Of a DNA stretch of 64,000 nt, positions 23,888 to 33,202 are shown piece by piece. The stretch's first letter is position 1; every line of letters begins with the position of its first letter. The notes beneath the pieces are model-generated. The model saw only the letters and a program-made list of their open reading frames with translations. It had not been told where the DNA came from and made no database searches. The DNA comes from Thuidium tamariscinum (taxonomy: Eukaryota > Streptophyta > Bryopsida > Hypnales > Thuidiaceae): positions 20,173,386 to 20,237,385 of the forward strand of contig OX344752.2 in the NCBI GenBank assembly GCA_947034885.2. The letters are read 5' to 3'. A program made the translations under genes and the position numbers.

Positions 23888-24484
23888 CGCCAACGATAGC
23901 GCTGTACGTTATTGAATGTGCGAATAAAGATCATTTGTAAAGTGTAGCACTAAGTGTTTACCAATATTTGGAAAAGTGTTTACAGTGTTTTGTTGAAAAG
24001 CGATGTGAAGATTACTGTCTACATTCTAACATGGAGCATCACATGAAGTAAAAATCTTGGTTTAAACAACAATTAGAACTAGCATTTCTAAAACCATGAA
24101 GCAATACATTTGTCAGTATTCTTTGTAATGTTTCAGCTCCCGCTGAAACTAGTTTGAACCATTGTAACATTCTAAAAAAATATAGTGTAGGCAAAATAGA
24201 AATTCGATTCAAAGCATGGAAGTTTTCCGAAAGGGCAATGGTCCACAATGTGGTGAAGGGGAAGAAACCCCGTTTCTGGAGCTATAGAAAAGTCTTTATT
24301 TTAGAATCTTGAAGAAAAATTCCATTTCCCTAGAAAGTGAGAAACATCATAAGCATCCCAATTCGGTCTTTTCGACGTTTAGTGTAGACGCGTTTTTCCA
24401 ATGAAATGTCATTTCAGTCTTGAAATTCCACTACACACATCAAGGACTTTGAAGGCATCTGAACACTAGAAGCAATCCCTTTTG
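23888..24484. other. 3' non-coding part of the CACTA relic
   Basis: Probable 3' UTR and subterminal sequence, with AATAAAG at about 23922. No frame of interest. Confidence 0.35.
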
Positions 24485-24702
24485 ATTTCAACAGAACACA
24501 TCCGGAAAATTGTGTTGAGACAACGTTGCTGAGAACGCGGGAGGAACGCAAGTAAACACATTAGGGACCCGCGTTTTGTGTTTTCCTGTGTTTTTCCAGC
24601 GTTTCCTACGGTCTTTGGTGTTTTCAACAACGCAGTCTCACCACAATCTTCCGGATGTGTTTTGGTAGAAAAAACAAGACGTTTTGCGTTTTCCTTGTAG
24701 TA
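24485..24702 (+). repeat. CACTA subterminal inverted repeat and right end
   Basis: AACAGAACACATCCGGA with TTGTGTTGAGAC near 24490-24525 pairs with GTCTCACCACAATCTTCCGG and ATGTGTTTTGGT near 24632-24667. Short GCGTTTT/AAAACGC words lie between. The terminus reads TTTTGCGTTTTCC then TTGTAGTA. Confidence 0.55.
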
Positions 24703-25541
24703 GAACTACAACGACAAGCAGCTACTCTTTTAAAAGGTGTTCTGTCAATTTTGTACAAGTACGTCCTAAGGTGGGCCCCACATTTGTTTACACTATAGCA
24801 CTAGCATACAAGTAAAAAGTTGTTAAATCAGTTCAGTGATCTTTTCACTACATTGAAAAGAGGACCATGCTAACCCTAAAAACTTAAAAAATATAAATAT
24901 ATAAATATAATTTTTTTTATATGTATATAAAAAAATCTGAAAATTTTATATGGAACACGTGCAAGGGAGGTATGCATATTTGAAGTGAACAACTAGTTCA
25001 CATGTTCATGAATGAGTTAGAAACAATAAAATAAAATAATGCAATGTCATGTTCTTTAATTAATTAAATATTTCATAATTTCCGGACAACAACCCAAACC
25101 ACGTTTGAAAATTAAATTACAATCATTTCTTTAAAGAGTTCCAATAAATGTACCAGTGTGCGGCTGTGCACACATGAGTGCTTCACGAGAAGTGAGATAA
25201 AAGTTAAATGCACGGTACTACCTAAATATGCACAAGTCACATGGTGGATACGTAAATTGCTCAAAGACTGAACATCCATGTAGCATTAATGACAAAATTG
25301 AAGTTCTGGCCTACCGACCATCACTTCCACACATTCAGGAATGTCTCAAAAATGTCTAGTGAAACGACTTCATTGTTTGAAACATCCTCTTGTTTTGGCC
25401 CTACCATCTATACGTTCAACGAAACGTCTTCCATTATTCTACCTCCAAACGCCCTTGAGTTTGAAACACTGTTACGCTATAAAAAAACATCCTCTGTTTT
25501 GGCTTGACACCACCTAAAACAATGGTTTCTTATAGTTAGGG
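24703..25541. other. AT-rich spacer
   Basis: No gene is visible. An A/T microsatellite-like patch lies at 24888-24935. Confidence 0.35.
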
Positions 25542-26277
25542 TTAACCCCTTTAGGATGTTGTACGTAGGAATGGCCTTTTGAACCAATATTTGTCAATTT
25601 GAGTCCTTACATATGAGATTTTTTTTCTAGCACAATCTTTTTGCTGAAAATCCTACCAAAATCTCAAAGCAACAATGCATTCCTAGGCTATCTTAGAAGA
25701 AAGTGGATGTTGAACAATCATTTTTTACCATTGCAAGTGTATTTAGAAGTTGCAACTGAATACTTCTATTGTATGAGCAATGCTAATATCCTTTAGGGGT
25801 TACTTTTGTGCAAGTGTAGCGTTGCAATCTTGACTTTCTATAGTATTGAGAGCTCTTGAAAATGAGCCTCAAATACACTAGATCTTGGAAAAAAAATCAT
25901 AGTTAAAATTCACTTACAAAAATTGTAGAATAGATTTTGAGAAGCCATAATTTGATTAGGGTTGTGCATGTTAGACCCTTTCACCTCATATTTTTTTGGT
26001 CACCAACTTTTCAGATTTGACTTGTGAAAAGAGGATAGAAAGACTTCACATTATTTTTGCAGTTTTAACACCTTCATGGTCAAACATTATAATCTTTCAC
26101 TCTACAAGTGATATTGTTGTATTTTCTTTTCCTTTACAATCTCTAACATGTCTAGTTTGAATTTGTACGGTTACAATTCAAAAAAAATTGATACAACTAA
26201 TTGAAATGTTGGCATTTTGTTCAACTTAGAGCAAATTCTAAGAAGCTCAAAACAGGCCTTGGACATTTAGGGGTTAA
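25542..26277. mobile_element. TTAA-bounded element, 736 bp (copy F)
   Basis: The left end reads TTAACCCCTTTAGGATG and the reverse complement of the right end reads TTAACCCCTAAATGTCC. Both ends then share a GGCCT-TTTTGA word. TTAA is present at both extremities. A related internal end (CCTTTAGGGGTTAC) sits at about 25789-25802. No transposase is seen. Confidence 0.5.
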
Positions 26278-28156
26278 TTAAGCCCTAGACTTGTAGAGTT
26301 GAGACTTGGGACGTCATGTGAAGCGACCCTTCTTATTACTCTCATCAAGAGTTCTTAACCCTTAAATACTGAACCTATAACCATTGTTTTCAGCTCATGT
26401 GCCAACACATAGTTTGCTTCCATTTTGGGATTGAATATGTACAAAAATATTTTGTATTTATCTTTCAAAGATGATGTTACATCTTTTCTGTACTTCCCAA
26501 AAAATTTAGATTTTTTGGAGGAAAAATTATTTTTTTGAGAATTTTTGAAGAAAAAGTGAAGAAAAATCATATCAAATAAAAAAGTATCTCATAAAAACTA
26601 ATAATTTCACTATGTGTGTACATTTTAGTGGCAAACATCATGATATAAACTGAATTTCCGTTTCATTCTATAATTACAATCTAGACGCCATTAAAAATAC
26701 ATCCAAAGTTCAAATAACAATAAATTATTAAAAAATGAGATTTTTTCCAAAATTCCAATTGGAGAAGAAACTTGATTAGATGACCTTCATTTTGTTAGCT
26801 GGGCTCAAACTCAAAAAATATTGTTTTTTGGAGAAATATTAGATTTAGAGCAAGGAGCAACAACTTTCCAATATACACTGAAAATAGCATTTTTTGCGAT
26901 CCCTTTCTTTTACTAATTTCTCATTCACAAGAAGACAAACACTAGAAAGACTACAAACTCAATTGAGTACTCTTCATAACCCTCCATAAAAGGTCAACAA
27001 AGCAAAAATGGATGAAAAAACGCTTTCAGTCGCTCTCCACATGACCTTCTGTTCATGCAAAACCACGAAATGGCGTTGCCGCAGTTCAGAGCTAATCGCA
27101 GTCCGTTTCCATGCGAATTGAAGGCCGGAAAGCCGGACGCATTCCCCATTTTTGTGATTTGTAGCTCCGAATCTGTTTCGTTACAGTGGCCTCATTCTTT
27201 CCTAGAGTCCCTGTCTACAAACTTCAAATTCCTCACCGATTTTGATAGAGGGAACTTCTGTAGTTTGAATTGCTCTGTTTTGCAGTGTCTTGGCACATTG
27301 GAAGAAATACTTCCATTGACGAATATGAAAGCGTCCGTTGAATCGAAGTTGTTCTCCGATTCCTTGCTTCGTCGAAGAGAAAGTGGTCTTGTATTGTCAG
27401 ACCAAGTTTCACAGCTTGCATGAATTTGGCCGAAGGTGCTCTTGGCTCGGGTTTCGGCTTGAACCTCCTCGGCAAGGGAGCGTTGAACAAGGGAGTTTCG
27501 AGGCGCGAGACGATCCTCAGACTTGGTGTCATTGCGGGTTAGGCAGCATTCTGAGAAAGGAACTGGATTCGTCAGACCGTAGAGTTTAGGACTTCCACTT
27601 CTGTTGCCACTCGAGAGATTTTTGGAGTCTGAAGATCGACTAATCAGCCTCTATCATCAACAAGTATCTTGCACGTGACTCCGGAACCAGTTTTATCAAA
27701 ACCCTAGAACGTCGTTGCAAAGTGCAAGTGCTCGGAGTTTAGGAATCGGGTCCTGAGGCAGGCTGGACCATGTGGACTCCTCTTGCTGCACCAAATGTGC
27801 TTGCCCGTTCGTTCCCTCTCCAGCTTCGGCAGGGAGCTTCCAACTTTCAGAAAGCTGCGGATGTTGGAGTTGATCGTGAGGAGGTGTCGTGGTCTAGGAT
27901 TTCTTGCTCGTCTTAAGTTCCAATTTTCAGTGGAATTTTGTATCTGCACAAGTTTTGGTACCTTCTGCAGCCTCCTCACTGGCTATTGAAGTGTGTAACG
28001 GACAAGAAGAATCTTGGAGAGAGATGCTTCACATTTGAGACTTTCCCGGGGCTGTAGTCAAGTTCTAGTCCAGTTTATGGAAGCTGAATGCATTACAAGC
28101 TGTTCATGTCGATGTCGAGTTGCACTTGTTCCTACGTCCCTACTTGGAGGACCGGG
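26278..28156. other. Spacer passing into GC-richer gene-proximal DNA
   Basis: 26.3-27.0 kb is AT-rich, with a lone TTAACCCTTAAATAC end at 26355. From 27.0 kb the base composition rises and three overlapping frames appear (27055-27589). None has a recognisable domain or good splice logic. It may be upstream exon or UTR sequence of the gene pair that follows. Confidence 0.3.
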
Positions 28157-28178
28157 AGGGCTTAGGGTTTAGGGTTTT
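28157..28178 (+). promoter_or_regulatory. Telo-box-like element
   Basis: GCTTAGGGTTTAGGGTTTTA contains two TTTAGGG telomere words. In plants, AAACCCTAA telo-boxes lie upstream of many housekeeping and translation genes. It sits about 0.9 kb before the PDF-motif gene start. Confidence 0.35.
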
Positions 28179-29078
28179 AGAGATGGATTCAACCATAGAA
28201 TTCGTGTCTGGTCTGAAGCGAAATTCTAGTCAATTTTTGGAAGCCGAATACGTGGGAAGTTATTCTTGCTCAAGAAAGGAAGGAGCTATCGAAACGAACA
28301 AAGAACGGACACAATTGAACAGACTTGAAGATGTTGACAATCATGCTTGATTCTTTGTGTCCATGCTCAAGTCGAGTTTTTGGAGCTTGCTGTGGTGTTG
28401 AGGTTGGTGTTGGTCAACCAACAAGAAAGGTCTCTGTTCCTGCCCGGAGGTGTAGCAATTTGGACAAGACAACAAACTCAGCTGAATGGAGCAGATTGGT
28501 ACTTGTATACCGGTTTCTCGACTTGTACTCAAGGTTGCAGACACTGCATGCATTTGGAGAAGGAGCTTCACTAAACGGGCTGAGAACATGCACTTGAAGC
28601 GGAGCCGAACCTTTGAAGAGAGTCATTCGTATGGTTTCTCTAGGTTTCTGTTTGTGACGTTACTTTGTCGCAGGAGAGGAATCTTTAGACGTTTGTAGAC
28701 TCCGAGCCACAGAATGTCTGCAATCATGCAGTTGTTGTTGCGTCATAGGGGACAAGGGAGAAGCTATTTGGTGGTTGGAGCTGGTGCACGGGTAAGCAGC
28801 ATATGTGTCCAATTTTTTTAGATTTCTGCCCAGCAGTCATTGATAAAGAATGTATTTCGTTGTCCTCCGAATCGGCAGGGCGTGAACTTGGTTCGTTGAA
28901 TGCGAAATATAAAACACTAATACTGACGAGAATCTTGTGCTCACATTACTAGCACAGTGTGTCTTGACGCGCTGTCGTGGATTTGTGTGACCAGGATGGC
29001 CGTGTGATCGCACTCTTGAAATCTCCATGGCTTGTACACCCTGTCTCGTCGTCCCATGGAGGAAGAAGCAGCGGATTA
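28179..29078. other. Upstream region of the PDF-motif gene
   Basis: Moderate GC and several short frames, none extending far. A donor-like GGTAAGCA lies at about 28790. It could be a 5' UTR with an intron. Confidence 0.3.
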
Positions 29079-29769
29079 ATGAGGCGTTCATCGTCGTCAG
29101 TTTGGAGAACAGCTGTGAGTGCCGATTCTTCAGGTATGTATCGGATGATAGTCCGCACGCGAAGAAGTTGTTGATGTTTGTGGCTCTTTGACAGAGAATG
29201 AGGCTGAAATATCTGTAGCATGTTCCAGTTGAATCAGGCGAAGGACAGAAAATCGAGGCAGTTTGGAAGGAGTATTTTGCTGATCCTTCCTTGTGGTGGG
29301 ACAACAGACTTTACAAGGTATCACTGGAACTATCACCAGGACCACGAGCTTGTTGATCTTAGAAAGTTGCGAAAAAACAACGTTGAGGTCATTTATTGCT
29401 TGGTCAAGGTCATGGGCGCTCTGGGAATAAACAAGCCTATTGCATCCTCAACGTGTTTTGGAGTGCAGTCAACTTTTCGTACGTCACTCCCATGTTCACT
29501 ATATGTTCCTGGATTGTTTTTCCATATTGGATCCCGGGTTTTGGTGCCTGCAGAGGGATCCCAAATCACCTGACTTCAAACACAAGGCGACAAAGAAAGC
29601 TCTTTGGGTAGATGTCTGGACAACTCCTCCATGGGTGAAAGCGATGCTCAAACTGGCGACTCGAAGCAAATTACCATCTGGTGTTGGTTATTACACCGGT
29701 GCTTATCAAGAGATTGTACAACCCAACAGGTATTGGCGTGAGCATGAGTTGTCTCCTTCTCTGATATAA
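29079..29769 (+). CDS. PDF-motif protein, OSB-like, three exons
   Basis: Proposed exons are 29079-29133, 29229-29317 and 29554-29769, joined at GT-AG introns with matching phase. The start MRRSSSSVWRTAV is basic and Ser-rich, like an organelle targeting peptide. It is followed by YFADPSLWWDNR and RDPKSPDFKHKATKKALW with TPPWVKAML, and ends HELSPSLI. The WWDNR...PDFKHK...LW...P.WV pattern matches the PDF motif of plant organellar single-stranded-DNA-binding (OSB) proteins. OSB proteins normally also have an N-terminal OB-fold, which I do not find, so this is either a short PDF-only protein or the first exons are missed. An organellar DNA role is inferred from the motif. The gene ends 413 nt before the PPR start codon, on the same strand. 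Confidence 0.55.
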
Positions 29770-30181
29770 ATTAGGTTCAAATTATTTGCCATAGATGAAT
29801 ATTACATATTGAAGGTGGATGTCAAACCCTCACTTTGGAACTTATTCGGTTAGGTACAGCGTGAGGGTTGTGATTTGGGTCCGTAACTGGATTTAGTTTG
29901 TACAGCATTCTTCTGTTTGTTTGCTTTGTCGTATTCACTGTGTCCTTGTCTATTCGGTGCATTTGAAGTGCAGCATTGTCTGTTCGACAAATGGTCTGCA
30001 CGCATAGGTGCATCCAAGTATGTGTAAAGTTGATTCAGCATAGACTTCCACGTTATGAGGTCTGGTCTCACGAAGAATGTATTGACGAGTCAGGTCGGCG
30101 AAGGGCAATTTGGGAAGAAGAAACACTTTTTTCGCTAATGTAGGAGAGTCAAAGCAAACTGTTGGAGGTAGCGGTGGCAGT

Positions 30182-33100
30182 ATGCTCATGCGAACCGCAG
30201 AAACCACGACTGAAGCTATTGGTGCTTTGAAGAACCGTCTACGACAAGGCTCTGCTACAGACTCGCGCATGTATGTTGAAGTTCTGAAGCGGTGCTTGAA
30301 GCAGAAAGACCTTACGGCTGTCAAACAAGTTCATGAGTGCGTCATTGACAATGGAATGCAGCAGAATATATATGTGGCTAACAACCTACTCAGTGCCTAC
30401 ATCGGATGTGGGAGACTGGAGGCTGCGTGCCGAGTGTTTGATGAGCTTGTTGAGAAGGACGTCATTAGTTGGAACATCGTTCTAGGCGGTTACGCTCGGC
30501 ACGGTCGCGCCAAGGATGCAATGGAAGTTTTCAGTCGAATGCACCGAGAAGGTGTGCAGCCTGACGCAGTTACCTACTTGAGCATCCTGAAGGCGTGTGG
30601 CAGCCCATCAGCTTTGAAATGGGGCGAAGAAGTCCATGCCTGTATCCGACATGGTGGGTTCGACTCAGACGTGCGTGTAGGGACTGCGCTGCTGAGAATG
30701 TATGCGAAGTGCGGGAACATAACGGAAGCAAGGAAAACTTTTGATGAGTTGTCCAGTCGCAATGTCATATCCTGGAATGTGATGATTGGAGCGTATGCAG
30801 AGAGCGGTTTTGGTGAGGAAGCCTATGGCCTCCTTCTCCAAATGCGACGGGAAGGCTTTGAACCGGATGCCGTCACTTATACGAGCATTTTGAATGCATG
30901 CGCCAGTGCAGGGTCTTTGGATTGGGTGAAGGAGGTTCACGGGCATGTCCTCGAAGCAGGACTTGAGTCGGATTTGCGGTTGGCCAACTCGCTGGTTCAC
31001 ATGTACGCAACGTGTGGCAGTATGGACGACGCGCGACTAGTATTTGACAGAATGGAGGAACGGAACGTCGTTACATGGAACGTGATAATCGGCGCATATG
31101 CAGAAAATGGGCGTGGTGAGGAAGCATATCGATTGTTTCTCCGAATGGTTCGGGAAGGCTTTATGCCAGATGCAATCACTTATCTGAACATTTTGAACGC
31201 ATGTGCACACTCAGATTCTTTTGAGTGGGTAAAGGAGGTGCATATTCATGCACGTGAAGCCGGATTTGAGTTGGATTTGCGTGTGGGAAGTGCTCTCGTT
31301 AACATGTACGCAAAGAGTGGAAGCTTTGATGATGCCCGGGAAGTATTTGACAGAATGAAGGATCGGGATGTGGTGACCTGGACTGTGATGATCGGTGGAC
31401 TTGCGCAACATGGGTGTGGACGCGAAGCATATGAACTGTTTCTCCGTATGCAAAAGGAAGGCTTTGCCCCAACTGTCGCTACATATATGAGCATCCTGAA
31501 TGCTTCTGCAAGTGCAGGGGCTCTGGAGTGGGTCAAGGAGGTTCATAGAAATGCCCGTGAACGGGGTTTTGAGTTTGATATGCGTGTGTGCAATTCGCTG
31601 GTCCACATGTATGCAAAGTGTGGTAGTATCGATGATGCGCGACTTGTTTTTGACAGAATGGATGATCGCAATGCAGTTACCTGGAATATGATAATCAGCG
31701 CATATGCTGAAAGCGCTTGTGGTGAGAAAGCATATCGGCTGTATCTGCAAATGATACGTGAAGGCTTTAAACCAGATGCAATCACTTATATGAGCATCCT
31801 GAATGCTTCTGCAGGCGCTGGGTCTTTGAATTGGGTGAAGGATGTTCACAACCGTGCCCGTGAAGCGGGATTTGAGGCCGATGTACGTGTGGCCAATGCA
31901 CTGGTCCACATGTATGCAAAGTGTGGCAGTATGGATGATGCGCGATTAGTATTTGACAGAATAAAGGAACGGGATGTAGTTACATGGAACGTGATAATCG
32001 GTGCATATGCAGAGAGTGATTTTGGTGAGGAAGCTTATCAATTGTTTCTCCAATCGATACGGGATGGCTTGAAACCAGATGCTGTCTCTTATGTTTGCGC
32101 CCTGAACGCCTGTGCTGGCGATGGGGCTTTGGAGAGGGTGAAAGAGGTTCACAGCCATGCCCGTGAAGCGGGATTTGCGTTAGATGTGCGTGTGGGCAAT
32201 GCACTCGTCCACACGTATGCGAAGTGTGGCAGTATCGATGATGCGCGACTTGTTTTCGACGAAATGGAGGAACGGGATATAGTCACGTGGACTGTGATGA
32301 TTGGTGGATTCGCGCAACATGGATATGGATCTGAAGCTCTAGAAGCCTTCAGGAACATGAATGCAGCCGGTGTGAAACCTGATGGGTATTCGTTTGTGGC
32401 AGTGTTATCGGCCTGTAGTCATGCAGGACTTGTTGATGAAGGCCGCCGACTCTTCCTGGATATGTCGCTGGATTATGGCATCGTTCCTAGTGTTCTGCAT
32501 TGGAACTGCATGGCGGATATTCTTGGGCGGGCAGGTCTCCTGGAGGAAGCAAAGCTCTTGATTGATAACATGCCAGTGGAACCGGATGGAGCAACTTGGA
32601 GAGCCGTACTCAGTGCTTGTAGATCTTATGGTAATGTGGAGTTGGGCGAACTTGCGGCTAAAGAGCGTTTCAAGTTGGAACCCGAGGATGCCTCTACGTA
32701 TGTGCTGCTCTCCAACATTTATGCTGCAGCCGAGAAGTGGGAGGAGGCATCATTGGTGCGCACCATGATGCAGGAGAGGGGGATACGCAAGGAACCGGGC
32801 CGTAGCTGGATCGAAGTTGATCACAAGATTCATGCCTTTGTCGGAGGGGATACATCCCACCCACAATCGAAGGAGATATATGCGGAGCTGAGCAGATTGA
32901 CCGAGAAAATCAAGGCTGAAGGCTACCTTCCCGACACCCGTCTTGTGTTGCATGACATTGCCGAGAAGGATAAAGAGTTTTCTCTGTGCTCTCATAGTGA
33001 GAAGTTGGCTATTGCATATGGACTTATTTGCTCACCTAGCAGTAAATCGATTCGTGTTTACAAGAACCTTCGTGTGTGTTCAGATTGTCATACAGCAACG

Positions 33101-33202
33101 AAGTTGATCTCCAAAGTGACTAGAAAAGAAATTGTGGTTAGGGATGCAAATCGCTTTCATCACTTCAAAGATGGCTTGTGTTCTTGTAAAGATTATTGGT
33201 GA
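30182..33202 (+). CDS. PLS-class PPR protein with E1, E2 and DYW domains (RNA-editing factor)
   Basis: A single 1006-aa frame runs from the ATG at 30182; the open frame starts earlier but only with TTG, and a stop lies at 30083. It has 23 PPR motifs: seven L-S-P triplets, then L2 and S2, followed by E1, E2 and a DYW domain at about residues 872-1006. That domain has the PG box, the HSE zinc/catalytic motif at 938-940, CSDCH at 966-970, a CSC near the end and the terminal DYW. The deaminase therefore looks complete. Such proteins bind organelle RNA and convert a specific C to U. Triplets are very similar to each other (AYAESG.GEEAY.LFLQM), pointing to recent module duplication. A targeting peptide is weak from this start, so a 5' exon may exist. 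Confidence 0.93.
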   Translation: MLMRTAETTTEAIGALKNRLRQGSATDSRMYVEVLKRCLKQKDLTAVKQVHECVIDNGMQQNIYVANNLLSAYIGCGRLEAACRVFDELVEKDVISWNIVLGGYARHGRAKDAMEVFSRMHREGVQPDAVTYLSILKACGSPSALKWGEEVHACIRHGGFDSDVRVGTALLRMYAKCGNITEARKTFDELSSRNVISWNVMIGAYAESGFGEEAYGLLLQMRREGFEPDAVTYTSILNACASAGSLDWVKEVHGHVLEAGLESDLRLANSLVHMYATCGSMDDARLVFDRMEERNVVTWNVIIGAYAENGRGEEAYRLFLRMVREGFMPDAITYLNILNACAHSDSFEWVKEVHIHAREAGFELDLRVGSALVNMYAKSGSFDDAREVFDRMKDRDVVTWTVMIGGLAQHGCGREAYELFLRMQKEGFAPTVATYMSILNASASAGALEWVKEVHRNARERGFEFDMRVCNSLVHMYAKCGSIDDARLVFDRMDDRNAVTWNMIISAYAESACGEKAYRLYLQMIREGFKPDAITYMSILNASAGAGSLNWVKDVHNRAREAGFEADVRVANALVHMYAKCGSMDDARLVFDRIKERDVVTWNVIIGAYAESDFGEEAYQLFLQSIRDGLKPDAVSYVCALNACAGDGALERVKEVHSHAREAGFALDVRVGNALVHTYAKCGSIDDARLVFDEMEERDIVTWTVMIGGFAQHGYGSEALEAFRNMNAAGVKPDGYSFVAVLSACSHAGLVDEGRRLFLDMSLDYGIVPSVLHWNCMADILGRAGLLEEAKLLIDNMPVEPDGATWRAVLSACRSYGNVELGELAAKERFKLEPEDASTYVLLSNIYAAAEKWEEASLVRTMMQERGIRKEPGRSWIEVDHKIHAFVGGDTSHPQSKEIYAELSRLTEKIKAEGYLPDTRLVLHDIAEKDKEFSLCSHSEKLAIAYGLICSPSSKSIRVYKNLRVCSDCHTATKLISKVTRKEIVVRDANRFHHFKDGLCSCKDYW

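Larger units (their letters stand above)
1..24702. mobile_element. Decayed CACTA (En/Spm-like) transposon, left end outside the window
   Basis: The right part holds a TNP2-type transposase relic read rightward (19575-23887). The left part holds exons of a second gene read leftward (15955 down to 15). The right end near 24702 reads TTGTAGTA, close to the canonical TTGTAGTG, preceded by TTTTGCGTTTTCC, which resembles CACTA terminal sequence. No matching left terminus is visible, so the element probably continues beyond position 1. Without the 13-kb insertion at 1774-14787 at least 11.7 kb of the element is in view. Every coding part carries nonsense changes, so it is not autonomous. That the left exons belong to the same element is inferred from position and decay pattern, not proven. 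Confidence 0.55.

Noticed and set aside
27055-27589. Overlapping frames of 83-122 aa upstream of the PDF-motif gene
   Set aside because: No domain, no coherent splice structure and no conserved-looking motif. They may be UTR.
30110-30181. Upstream extension of the PPR frame to 30110
   Set aside because: The codon at 30110 is TTG, not ATG, and a stop lies just upstream at 30083. A plant nuclear gene should start at ATG 30182 or be spliced from an upstream exon.
30574-32995. Long frames antisense to the PPR gene (for example 31211-31909 minus)
   Set aside because: They repeat with the PPR module and have no domain; they are shadows of the PPR code.
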